From NCBI RefSeq assembly GCF_000003605.2, contig NW_003155741.1, positions 164,859 to 179,377 on the forward strand: a DNA stretch of 14,519 nucleotides. The letters are read 5' to 3'. Below the pieces are notes generated by a model, which was given only the letters and a program-made list of their open reading frames with translations, was not told the DNA's origin and made no database searches. The translations under genes and the position numbers were made by a program. Below, one piece after another: positions 1 to 8,257 of the stretch. The stretch's first letter is position 1; the number at the start of each line of letters is the position of its first letter. The stretch comes from Saccoglossus kowalevskii (taxonomy: Eukaryota; Hemichordata; Enteropneusta; Harrimaniidae).

Positions 1-13
1 GTTCATCATTTAA

Positions 14-403
14 ACCAAAATAGAACAAGAAAACTACTTAACAATTATGAAAAACAGTGAACTTCGCAAATCCTTAACAAAATTTAGACTTGGCAACCAC
101 TGTCTGAAAATTGAAACAGGCCGGCATACAGGATTGGATTTTAAAGACAGAGTCTGCAATATGTGCGACAATGACCATGTTGAAGATGAACAACATTTTG
201 TCACAAATTGTCCTCATTACAATGAAATAAGATCAAAACTTTACATTGTAGCTAATAAACGTATACCAAATTTTGACAAATTTAGTAATGAAAATAAATT
301 CATATCATTACTAAGTGACGAGAAAATGTCAATTCCTTTAGCGCAATATTTAAAAAACTGTTTTAATACAAGACAGCAGCACCTACATAAACTAAGCCAG
401 TAA
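14..403 (+). pseudogene. LINE reverse transcriptase C-terminus with zinc-knuckle (broken)
   Basis: The open frame runs from just after an in-frame TAA at 11-13 to the TAA at 404-406. The first ATG is at 47, but residues before it (E-N-Y-L in the frame) still look like family sequence, so ATG 47 is not a true start. Counting from that ATG, the conserved stretch 'RLGNHCLKIETGRH' (residues 14-27) is followed by a CCHC zinc-binding arrangement, Cys37-x2-Cys40-x9-His50-x4-Cys55. This is the layout of the zinc-binding region that follows the reverse transcriptase in many animal LINEs. The catalytic reverse transcriptase and endonuclease domains would be upstream, outside the window. The in-frame stop at 11 argues for a dead copy. 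The protein would act in LINE ribonucleoprotein formation and reverse transcription; family assignment is by recognition of the motif pattern, not by search. Confidence 0.8.
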
Positions 404-543
404 TACATTCCTTGTATTCAACTTATTATCTTTTTTTTTTTTTTATGCCTTTTTGTTCCCTTACTCTTTATGTGGTTATTTTTCTTTTACTAATATCTGA
501 TTTGTAACCCTTTTCATCCCCTCCGAGGGATGTTGTGTGTTAA

Positions 544-563
544 TAAATAAATAAATAAATAAA
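544..563 (+). repeat. (TAAA)5 LINE tail
   Basis: Five uninterrupted TAAA units close the LINE fragment and mark its 3' boundary. The sequence changes to non-repetitive DNA at 564. Confidence 0.9.
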
Positions 564-780
564 CATATGTTGAAGTTAACACAGACAATATTGACCATGG
601 TCAACCATACACCTCACAAATACAGATTAATGCACAACGATGAATAAAAAATGGGCAATATTAGTATTACCGTCAACCAGACCACTTTTTTCAGGGACTT
701 TTTTAGTGCTGTGGTCTGAGCCCAGACATGCCGCCACAGATTATACTATATCAACATCTCAAAACACCGGCAAAACAATG
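564..780. other. Unannotated flank between LINE and CpG-rich segment
   Basis: No long frame or recognisable domain is visible. There is a short direct similarity between 'cagaccac' and 'gtggtctg' (about 679-718), forming a weak inverted pair, and a hint of an ORF start (ATG 778) followed by a GTAAGT at 795. Confidence 0.4.
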
Positions 781-818
781 AACTTTAACGATCTGTAAGT
801 TGACAAATATTACGGTAC

Positions 819-848
819 CTCGTTGTGCTTGGTTTCTGATTCGGCCAT
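819..848 (-). other. Possible first coding exon of a divergent gene (weak)
   Basis: On the minus strand an ATG at 848-846 in good context (A at -3, G at +4) opens the peptide MAESETKHNE. GTACCG follows at 818-813, which could be a donor, though a weak one. If not spliced, the frame stops at once with TAA at 812-810. Upstream on the same strand is an acceptor-like pyrimidine tract ending in CAG at 876-878, and a GTAAAA donor-like site at about 998-993. The CpG-rich setting supports a promoter nearby. The peptide matches no protein I recognise, and chance is a serious alternative. Confidence 0.18.
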
Positions 849-1342
849 AGTTCAATAAAAACATAAAACGATCATCTGCAATAGAAATGTTATATTACGA
901 TGTTACTACAGCTCCGAATAACAACCAAAAACGATGTTGGAGCATCATCCAGGAACAAGCACGACCCGTTTACTAGCACGCCATTTTTGTTTTTACCTCG
1001 TACTCAAGAACTATCAAGTAAAGGCGCAGATTGTATTTTTTAAATCTTAACACTTTTAATTTTAAAAAAGTTCAAAGTATATAAAGTATATTAAAAATTA
1101 GTTTGAGATCAATTAATAAGAAAAACATCCGTTTTTATCAATACACGGCGTGTTCATAAGGTACAAATCTGTAAAAGGCTGGCATATTCTATTATTGACA
1201 GTGTCGTTTAATGACTATATATTTAATTTTATTTTAAATGATTCCGCAAGTACAAAACAAACAACATACGTAAGATTATAAAGAATTATTCGCCATTCAA
1301 GATGTTGGCATCCATCACTATCATTTATCGAACGTTTGAAGA

Positions 1343-1350
1343 TATATAAA
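1343..1350 (+). promoter_or_regulatory. TATA-like box upstream of putative exon 1
   Basis: TATATAAA lies about 30 bp upstream of CTCATC (1372-1377) and about 49 bp upstream of the initiator-like TCAGTA at 1390-1395. In DNA this AT-rich such a match occurs often by chance. Position relative to the GTAAGT donor at 1553 and the CpG-rich context is the only support. Confidence 0.25.
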
Positions 1351-1389
1351 ACATATTTTGAAATTTGACCCCTCATCAAAGTGGTATCG

Positions 1390-1552
1390 TCAGTACAACT
1401 TCCGGTGTAATTTCGAGAATACTTTCCTGAAGATTGTGTACTTGTGTTGCTCGTTTAGTTGACAAATCTAGGAGAGTGGGCAACCGGACGTTAATATTTT
1501 AGAGATTATTAGATATTCGAATACAAAAAACTGGTTAGACAATCGTGAGTCG
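1390..1552 (+). other. DNAJB6: Putative untranslated first exon of the DNAJB6-like gene
   Basis: The exon end is set by a consensus donor: GTCG followed by GTAAGT at 1553-1558. The start is uncertain; an initiator-like TCAGTA at 1390 is one option and a site near 1372 below the TATA-like box is another. The segment is CpG-rich compared with the rest of the window and has no convincing coding frame. The DNAJB6-like exon at 11802-11910 begins with untranslated sequence after a splice acceptor, so the gene must have an upstream untranslated exon. This is the best candidate I can see on the same strand. Another donor-like GTAAGT at 795 could end an alternative first exon. Linkage to the downstream exon is inferred. 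Confidence 0.4.
1412..1431. promoter_or_regulatory. Paired heat-shock-element half-sites
   Basis: Two TTCnnGAA palindromes sit close together: TTCGAGAA at 1412-1419 and TTCCTGAA at 1424-1431, separated by four bases. A canonical heat-shock element is alternating TTC and GAA units with two-base spacing, so this is two perfect dimers with a gap two bases too wide. Heat-shock factors tolerate gapped elements. The position is within the putative first exon, just downstream of the presumed start site, in the promoter region of a heat-shock co-chaperone gene. Confidence 0.35.
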
Positions 1553-1860
1553 GTAAGTACCCTGTCTTGTTTTTGTTTTTGTGTTTCTTGGACTGTGTTC
1601 GGCATCCAAACCTGTCAACAGCTGCCAACACTCAGTTCACACGTCAGTAATTTTTAGACGGAAGAATCAGTTTCAAATCACATTTACTCTCTTTGTTTGG
1701 ATTTATCATTCGTCTATAATTTCCCGTTAAACTGGTTGACTAATACGGGGAGTGGAAGTCTCAGATTAAGTTGGAAATCGTCATTCACTTTGAAAATATC
1801 GTCCAGTGTTGCGTATCGAAACATTTTTGTCAACTTATCTCAAGTCTCAAAATTGATGAT

Positions 1861-2091
1861 CTGGACAATTTTTCAAATTTAAATATGACGACACATATAT
1901 GACTATGATAATGTAGAACATTGCATCATATCATAGACCAAAACAGGGATTACATTGAGTCTATTTATTGTATAAATATGAGGAACTGTGATATGGTTTT
2001 CTATTGTTTTAAGCTGTAGCAATATTTTGCGATATTCAGTCCACACCATGGAATATTTTTTGGCTGTCCAACTTGAAATCCAAAAATAATG
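1861..2091. other. AT-rich intronic stretch, nothing recognised
   Basis: CpG content falls sharply here relative to the preceding kilobase. No coding frame, hairpin or repeat is evident. Confidence 0.5.
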
Positions 2092-2285
2092 AAAGACTTT
2101 CCAATATACCTTTACCCTAACTCTAACCCTAAACCTCCACCCCTCTCCAATTCAGTTGTATATGCCCTCTAGATAACTATAGGTGTTCTCAAGAGGGGCA
2201 TATACAATTAATTTGAGGCGACAATAGATGGTAGGTGGTCAGGTTAGAGTTAGGCTTGGGGGAAGGGGGTACATTGGAGTCTTTC
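2092..2285. repeat. 194-bp foldback (long inverted repeat) element
   Basis: The two halves are imperfect reverse complements along almost their whole length around a centre near 2179. The left end AAAGACTTTCCAATATACC pairs with the right end GGTACATTGGAGTCTTT read in reverse. Further in, CCTAACTCTAACC (2115 onward) pairs with GGTTAGAGTTAGG (2242 onward). At the centre TTGTATATGCCC (2156 onward) pairs with GGGCATATACAA. Such whole-length palindromes are typical of foldback or MITE-type elements. No obvious target duplication was identified. The transcribed strand would form a strong hairpin in the pre-mRNA. Confidence 0.8.
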
Positions 2286-2693
2286 CAAACAGACTTGTTT
2301 ACGTTCTGAACATTCTGTGGCAGTAGTATTGACAACCGTACATCTAATATTACCGGGGTAGAGTGACAACAATAATGAATGTTTGTCCAGTACACTGTAG
2401 TACACACTGTGCTTTCCGTTATTGTCAGAAATATTAATATTTTTTTCTCTCGCTACATGCTCGAAAAAATACCAATACTGCTTTAGCAATACCACACGTT
2501 ATTTCTGGAATTAATCACAAAAAACTTCTGAACATTGGATACTGTCTGCAAGAGGATTCTAGGGGAATGTACTATTTATTTGCATCTTCACATTTTTCAA
2601 TTGTATTTGCTCTATTGGAAGTGTGATTACTTGTTTTACTGCCATGTTAAAAGGTCATTCTTGAATTTGTGTGCTGTCTACACTCAGCTGTGC
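2286..2693. other. Intronic stretch, nothing recognised
   Basis: Short open frames exist on both strands, but none has recognisable domain content or splice support. No repeat was noticed. Confidence 0.5.
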
Positions 2694-3171
2694 GTAAATT
2701 TCTGGCTTCACTTGCATGCTGTTGCTAAATCAAATATTCTGTAACGTTGTTTTTCCAGAGTTATAACATGGTTAGTCTGAAGCTCAGTCTTGTATTTGGC
2801 ACTAGAAAACTTGTGATTCCTTTCTGAATAAACTGGCTTGAATGCATAACTGAACCATGATCACATGACTGTGAGCACTGTTCGTAGTGATTATGGGTAT
2901 ATGATAAACTGACATGTCCGTCATTGCCAGTGTGTAAATTTCTGGCTTCACTTGCATGCTGTTGCTAAATCAAATATTCTGTAACGTTGTTTTTCCAGAG
3001 TTATAACATGGTTAGTCTGAAGCTCAGTCTTGTATTTGGCACTAGAAAACTTGTGATTCCTTTCTGAATAAACTGGCTTGAATGCATAACTGAACCATGA
3101 TCACATGACTGTGAGCACTGTTCGTAGTGATTATGGGTATATGATAAACTGACATGTCCGTCATTGCCAGT
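2694..3171 (+). repeat. Perfect two-copy tandem duplication, 240-bp period
   Basis: Bases 2694-2931 recur identically at 2934-3171: 238 of 238 bases match by line-by-line comparison, with an offset of exactly 240. The flanking bases differ at both ends (C2693/T2933 and G2932/C3172). Each unit contains an acceptor-like TTTTTCCAG followed by a short ATG frame of 18 codons, which I do not think is coding. Complete identity in non-coding DNA points to a very recent duplication or to an assembly or haplotype artefact. Confidence 0.95.
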
Positions 3172-3271
3172 CGCCAGGCTTTTCATCCGTTTTTTAAATA
3201 TGTAAAAATGCAAAGAATCACAACTGAAAACTTTCCACTTTGTGGAAATTGTGTATGGTCAGTATTACTGC

Positions 3272-3466
3272 TACTGTAAAATACTTTATTTTAGCTGGAA
3301 TTAATTTTCGCTGAAAACACTTTTTGGGTATTTTGTATGGAATTTATTTTTACTGATTTTTGATGAGTTAAATGAAAAATATAGGAAAAAAGGTATTTTC
3401 ACAGGATTTTATTTTCACTGAATTATCCCTTCAGCGAAAATAGCGAAAATAAAGTATTTTACAGTA
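3272..3466. mobile_element. MITE-like element 1 (TACTGTAAAATAC termini)
   Basis: Terminal inverted repeats begin CTGTAAAATACTTTATTTT on the left (3274 onward) and end with the matching reverse complement AAAATAAAGTATTTTACAG at 3464. Both are flanked by TA, at 3272-3273 and 3465-3466, as expected for Tc1/mariner-type target duplication. A second inner pair, ATTTTCGCTGAA (3305-3316) and TTCAGCGAAAAT (3430-3441), is also inverted. The core has no transposase frame, so it is a non-autonomous copy. Confidence 0.8.
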
Positions 3467-4195
3467 GTTTATTGAAATGGGATGGAAATTGTTGTCGATT
3501 TTGTCATGTGCTTCGCCCATCTATATTCTGTGGAGTGTTTAACCCCTGGAATTTGAATAGGAAATCTAGAACGCACGGCGGGTAAATTCTGACCCCCTGA
3601 AAATGTGTAAAATACCAGTATACACAAATAAAACCGAAAATATCCCTGGAAATCAATAGATAACTGAAAATCAGGGTATTACGTTTTCAGAATTATCGCA
3701 CTATTGGGTGTTTTTAAAAAACCATGGCTCTTCTTTTTCCCGATAGTTCACACACATCACTAATCACCTAATCTATAAAATTTGTAAACAAACCTCCCAG
3801 TTTTACCAGCATTCCAAATGATTGTATGTCACAATTTTTACAGATTATTTATCATGCTGTCATAGATTTTTAATCCGGCACATTTATGAATATATCAACG
3901 ATATATTAGATATGCCTCTGGAAATATGCTGTAAATCGATAAATAATATAATATTATAGCCAAAATAATGGTTTCAATATTTTTGGATAGATCAATGGCT
4001 GGAGGGAAATGTCAAAACAGAATTTGTTATCAATTAGGTTATTTTGGTTTCATCATACGTATTTATTTCATGGGTTCAAAATTAGCATATTCAGTTCATT
4101 GCATTGCATTTGGCCAGATATTAAAAACTTGCTTTCTTTATTTACCTGTTCACAGAAACAGCCAATTTCTTGTATTTACCTGTCTCAGCTAAAAT
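3467..4195. other. Intronic stretch, weak hairpin only
   Basis: The sequence around 3589-3694 shows an imperfect inverted pair: CTGAAAATGTG...AATACC against GGTATTACGTTTTCAG. This could be a decayed hairpin element. Otherwise no gene or repeat is recognised. Short frames near 3968-4245 have no domain content. Confidence 0.35.
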
Positions 4196-4231
4196 CTGTC
4201 TGTCTGGGACCGGTGGACAGACCTGAATTTT
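4196..4231 (+). repeat. Short dispersed repeat, copy 1
   Basis: The core TCTGGGAC-C-GGTGGACAG recurs with one mismatch on the opposite strand at about 6719-6742. It may be a fragment of an interspersed repeat; a two-copy match of this length is suggestive only. Confidence 0.35.
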
Positions 4232-6084
4232 CACTCCTGTTCTAAATCGAAACCTAACCATGATAAAATTTATTTATGGGGTATCATGGCAAGTGTACAT
4301 TGGTTGTCTATAGTAACTTACACAGCACAAAGACTTTTAGGTCAAAAGTGGGGTACACCCGGGTCAATTGGATTTGTAGATAAAGCTTAGAATGACAGCT
4401 ATACATTGTATTCTGGTGGCATCTCTTGTTGTGCTCCACTGCTTCTGCTGTTCCTCTATTCATACACTAATACAAAGCTGGTTGCTCTGATTCAAAGTTT
4501 ATTGTGGTGCAACTGTGCCAAAAAGAGACAGAATGACAAAGACTTGACTCATGTTCGTTTGAATGTGTTGATAGTCTGGAAACATTATGAATTACATTGA
4601 ATTAATTTTTTTGACTGATCTGATGAAAGGAAATGAAATTAAAATCTGACTTCACAATGGCAACCTAGACATTACAGTCAAGATTGACATTACATGTTAT
4701 GACAACTCAAAACAAGTATTATTAAGGTAGCAAGAATGGTGATGTAATGATGTATTAGAATATTGACTTTCAAAACTTTCATTCAGCAATAAATTCTAGG
4801 GTCTACGATTCAGCATAGAATTTTCAAATACCTGCGTATAGAAGCAGTTTTCTGTATCTGAATTGCTTGATGCTAATGTGACCCAGTAACAGTTGTACAT
4901 ACAGTAAACTATATATGTACTACAAATACAATGATATTTTGCTGTTTAAAAGTGTGTGTGATTCTGAGAATCATACCTGCTTGGTTTTAAATTCCTTGTT
5001 AGTTTATTGGTATGTTATTTGCAGGAAGGATACAATAACTGAGGGGCCCTACATGTATCGTAACATTTATGTTCACAACTTGTGTGGGCATATTGTCTGC
5101 AGAAAGCCTTCATGCATAGTTGATATGAATAGTTATGGTTGTCAACAGACGAAGTGTTCAAGTGTCTACTACATGTATATAGCACTATTGACACCTATTT
5201 CCATGCACACTTCATATTGCAAGGTATGAATTATCAAATGTGTGCTCTGTTGTTGATAAAAGAATCACAATGATCAATAGACATGATGCACGTTTACAGC
5301 ATGTGCTTTATTTTGATTTGGTCTGCTCTGTTAGAATTGTTTCAATATGCCACTCATTTGTCATTCTGGGATTCAGGTTTCATTGGTCATGCATACACCT
5401 GCAGGCATACATGTATACAGTGTATGTATTGTACATTAGTAAATCAAGATAAATCATGTACTGTATTTGTGCAGAGAAGCATATCCTGACATGAGACATG
5501 GGTCGAAATTAAAGTGCCTGCGAAATGCCTGCTATTTTATTGGTACATCAATATTATTATAATTTTATTATGTGGAAAAATGTGTTTCAAACTCAATCTA
5601 CGCTAATCTACTCTAATCGCTTCTCTTTTGCATACTAAAATATTCCTGGTGACGTACATGTATGCAGGGGAACATGCTGATCAGTGTACATTGTCGAGAC
5701 ATATTTCTTATGCAATTTTCTTGTCTTTGACAAAATTGCCACTCATGTACTTGTTTCTTGAGAAAGAGTGGACCATAAAGAACACGTATTATCAAGTTCA
5801 TCATATATGGTTCAGATTGAGTTAGAAATATGTCCCTTCTGGTGTAGCTGGTCACTGCAATCAATGGCTTACAGCAAATCACAGTCACTTGTATCGTGGT
5901 GGATGAAGTCTTCATTCAACACCAATCACCAAACAATTCAGAAACTTTTAGATACGAAAATATAAACATTTACCAATGCGCGAGTGCGGCAAAATTTCTT
6001 ATTTGACCTACGCTTTGGTTTTCACGTCACATCATTGTTACCTCTTACATACACTGTAACACACTATAAGTATATGGTCTCTAA
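4232..6084. other. Intronic stretch, no gene recognised
   Basis: It holds several open frames of 60-104 codons, the longest at 4915-5229 (+). None carries a recognisable domain, and neighbouring overlapping frames on both strands look equally good, which indicates chance. Four copies of TACATGTA occur (5050, 5170, 5408, 5655). There is a small tandem CTAATCTACTCTAATC at about 5601-5618. No transposon ends were identified. Confidence 0.45.
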
Positions 6085-6258
6085 AAAACATTTTTCAGAT
6101 TCCCAAGACATTTGAAACACTTGCCTGATGTTCTCTCTTTTCTGAAAGCCAATGTGGTGATCATGGCTGGCACAGAATCTGGTTCTTTAAAAATGCTTAG
6201 TACTGTGCTAGATTTAGTTTCTCGATACTTGTCTTTAAATCTATGTTGTTATAAATGA
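6085..6258 (+). other. Open frame of 57 codons after an acceptor-like site
   Basis: A frame opened by TAA at 6082-6084 runs to TGA at 6256-6258. It has no early ATG. An acceptor-like TTTTTCAG ends at 6098, so an exon beginning at 6099 could be read as FPRHLKHLPDVLSFLKANVV and onward. The composition is less low-complexity than neighbouring frames. I do not recognise the peptide and see no good donor inside the frame, so it may be chance or a decayed exon. Confidence 0.15.
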
Positions 6259-6718
6259 GGACGGTTGTTCAACATATCTGTGTTTTATGATGGTATAGGG
6301 AGAATGTCCATCCCAACTTTTTTCTCATTGATTTTACAGCTCTTCTTAACTGATGTTGCACCTTCAAATCGTTTGAAAATGCGTAAATTCTCATCGCCAA
6401 AAGTATGTTTCAAAAAAAGAGCTGACCTTAAAATATATATCGATAATAGTATTATACATGTAAAAGCATAGTGCTAGAGTATGGCTTCCTCTCATATTTA
6501 GGCATTTGGTGGCATACTCTTACTTCGACCAGAGTCAGAAAGCCGAAAACAGTCAACTGTTTTAGGATAGGTGGGCATGGCTACAACATGAAAAATATCT
6601 CAAATTTACTCTAATGAGAGTATAATTTTTCAACAAAAAATCAATAACCGTCTATCTCAGTGGAACACAAATCCAAAACAGGAAATGTGTTGGTGGGCAT
6701 TTCACAGGCTCTTTTAAG
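6259..6718. other. Intronic stretch, nothing recognised
   Basis: A short frame at 6265-6471 (+) has no recognisable motif. The phrase GGTGGGCAT occurs twice (about 6570 and 6691), without further extended similarity. Confidence 0.45.
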
Positions 6719-6745
6719 ACCTGTCCACCTGTCCCAGATGGGCAG
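6719..6745 (-). repeat. Short dispersed repeat, copy 2 (inverted)
   Basis: Read on the minus strand this contains TCTGGGACAGGTGGACAG, matching the copy near 4196-4231 at all but one position of the core, in the opposite orientation. Confidence 0.35.
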
Positions 6746-6896
6746 ATAACAAATAAAGATGTGAAATTTTACTAACTGGCCGAATAGAGTAGCCCCCAGT
6801 TTCCAAATGTTGTAATATCCAGAAAATTGCTTTCAAAGTTTCCAAGACTTATGAAATGATGATGTGCCAAGAATTAAAGTTTTATTTCAAATAATA

Positions 6897-7107
6897 TACT
6901 GTAAAATGACTAATTTTCACTGTGTTTAAATTTCACTGATTTACCATTTCAGGCATATTCTGTAGGTTTTAAATTCACAGTTTTATCATTTAGATAATGT
7001 GTTCTATGCTAAATTTTACATATTCACTGGGTTTTAATTTAGCGCATTTTCCAGGCAGCGAAATAAGCAAAATTAAAACCCAGTGAATAATTAATCTCTT
7101 TACAGTA
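6897..7107. mobile_element. MITE-like element 2 (TACTGTAAA termini)
   Basis: The left end TACTGTAAAATGACTAATTT and the right end, whose reverse complement begins TACTGTAAAGAGATTAATTA, form imperfect terminal inverted repeats. Each is flanked by TA (6897-6898 and 7106-7107). It shares its terminal CTGTAAA with elements 1 and 3. A perfect internal hairpin (7021-7040 with 7070-7089) sits near the right end. No transposase frame is present, so the copy is non-autonomous. Confidence 0.7.
7021..7089. repeat. Perfect 20-bp inverted repeat, 29-base loop
   Basis: TATTCACTGGGTTTTAATTT at 7021-7040 is followed by its exact reverse complement at 7070-7089. It lies within MITE-like element 2. The perfect pairing contrasts with the decayed outer termini. 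Confidence 0.9.
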
Positions 7108-7712
7108 ATTAAATTTATGACATCAATTGGGACAAGCACTTTATATTTTAATTTCAATTCCTGTGAGAGAAACATGTATACAATGTAAATGTATTTGTAC
7201 CAATCTAAAACCTTTCTGTTTTGAAATTGATTACTGTCTTACAATCACATGTGTGTAGTTGAAGTGCTTATACCTGTTTTATGTGTAAGTAATATATACA
7301 CAAGTAGTTCGCTTACAATGTACATGTATGCATGTCTTGACTCCTCAGTTTACATATAAATTAATATCATTTTTGTATTTCTAACTTGTTATTGCTGTAA
7401 GGTATGCATTAATTATTGACAGAGTTTTAATTTCGATGAAATCTGCTAAATTATTAAACCTATGTAAATTGTTATCATGAATAATTACTATAGAACTCAT
7501 TGTTTTGCTGGGCATTTAGAATACAGGAAATTTGCTCAAAATTAAAGATTAATGCGTTTACAGCAACTCATATTGTTTGACTCCATTGTCATACAAATTG
7601 GTTGAAATTGTTGATGAGACTGACAGTTTCATCTCGCATGTACCAACACTGTTAATGTTAAAATATTATCTTGGCTAATGTATTTGGGAATACAGTATAG
7701 ACAGATGACTAA
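7108..7712. other. Intronic stretch, nothing recognised
   Basis: AT-rich, with one TACATGTA at 7321. No coding frame or repeat boundary is recognised. Confidence 0.5.
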
Positions 7713-7803
7713 TACTGTAAAATCTGTACTAAAAGCTGCATCTCCTATGTTGCATTGTACCATTTTAATAGAAGCTGCAGCTTCTAATACAGATTTTACA
7801 ATA
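7713..7803. mobile_element. MITE-like element 3, short hairpin copy
   Basis: About 91 bp. The left arm TACTGTAAAATCTGTACTAA (7713 onward) and the reverse complement of the right arm, TATTGTAAAATCTGTATTAG, match at most positions; both continue into AGCTGCA. TA flanks both ends. The element is almost entirely arms with a loop of about 35 bases, and shares the CTGTAAAAT terminus with element 1. Confidence 0.8.
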
Positions 7804-8234
7804 TACATACTGTTGATGTGTCAGCAGAAATATAGATAAAAATTCAAGGGTTAGAAATGCTCAGTATCCGATATTAAAGCTCAACAAATGAATCTGCAGT
7901 TCATGCAGATGTGAATAAAGGATTCTTCACAGATTAGATTGCAATTGCAACTTACAGCAAAGTGTGGAATGAAGTGAAATACACTTGTATACATGATGTA
8001 CAAGTATAGTTGGAGCCTTTTCCTTGTCAATATTGAACCATGATTTATGGGCTGATAAAGTTCGAAATTTAGGGTTTATTTTAACCCATAATGCATAGAA
8101 CTCAGGTCTGTGGAACAATTGACGATGTAATATTGCTTTGTGTCTTCATAATTGGCCAGTTACTGTCTGTTTATGTAATATTTTGTTTCTGAATTCTTTA
8201 GAATCCAATTCAGATGTATTGTATGCCCTTGTGA
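7804..8234. other. Intronic stretch, nothing recognised
   Basis: No coding frame with recognisable content is seen. The minus-strand frame at 7927-8118 has no motif. Confidence 0.5.
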
Positions 8235-8257
8235 AGGTCATACGAGGTCAAAGGTAA
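8235..8257 (+). promoter_or_regulatory. Composite nuclear-receptor-type site (DR4 plus DR1-like)
   Basis: Two exact AGGTCA half-sites at 8235-8240 and 8245-8250 are separated by four bases (TACG), a DR4 arrangement. One base later comes AGGTAA (8252-8257), making AGGTCA-A-AGGTAA, one mismatch from a perfect DR1. DR4 and DR1 spacings are the classic binding layouts for RXR heterodimers and for HNF4/RXR respectively. It would be an intronic enhancer site for the HSP40 gene; function is inferred only. Confidence 0.4.

Larger units (their letters stand above)
1..563 (+). mobile_element. 3' end of a non-LTR (LINE) retrotransposon
   Basis: The segment combines the C-terminal end of a LINE reverse-transcriptase polyprotein (to 403), a short 3' untranslated part with a 14-T run (431-444), and a tail of five TAAA units (544-563). 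Ending in a short A-rich tandem repeat is typical of LINEs integrated by target-primed reverse transcription. The 5' part lies left of the window, so length and target-site duplication cannot be assessed. The clade (CR1, L2, jockey-like or other) cannot be settled from this fragment. It lies outside the presumed HSP40 transcription unit, upstream of its putative promoter. Confidence 0.85.
781..1860. promoter_or_regulatory. CpG-retaining segment, probable promoter region
   Basis: By hand count this stretch holds about 40 CpG dinucleotides. A stretch of the same length inside the presumed intron (10021-11100) holds about 5. In animal genomes with CpG methylation, CpG retention marks unmethylated DNA, most often promoters and first exons. 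The segment contains the putative untranslated first exon of the HSP40 gene with its GTAAGT donor at 1553 and, on the opposite strand, a possible short first coding exon at 819-848. It may therefore be a bidirectional promoter. Core signals are only suggestive: TATATAAA at 1343-1350, TCAGTA at 1390-1395 and CTTCCGG at 1399-1405. Transcript ends are not proven. Confidence 0.5.

Noticed and set aside
47-403. Stand-alone small zinc-finger gene
   Set aside because: The residues and CCHC spacing fit the C-terminus of a LINE polyprotein, and family-like residues continue upstream of the ATG to an in-frame stop.
2110-2134. Telomere-like CCCTAACTCTAACCCTAA
   Set aside because: Only about three irregular units, and they pair with the opposite arm of the foldback at 2092-2285. 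They are part of that element, not a telomeric array.
2764-2826. Short ATG frame after TTTTTCCAG in the duplicated unit, as a duplicated exon
   Set aside because: Only 18 codons, ends in a stop without a donor, and matches nothing known. The duplication covers the whole 240-bp unit and shows no exon-specific conservation.
4915-5229. 104-codon cysteine-containing open frame
   Set aside because: No recognisable motif, no signal peptide, start in AT-rich sequence and no splice or promoter support. Similar-length frames occur on the other strand nearby.
5613-5915. 100-codon minus-strand open frame
   Set aside because: Overlaps two equally good plus-strand frames; no domain content. Judged to be chance.
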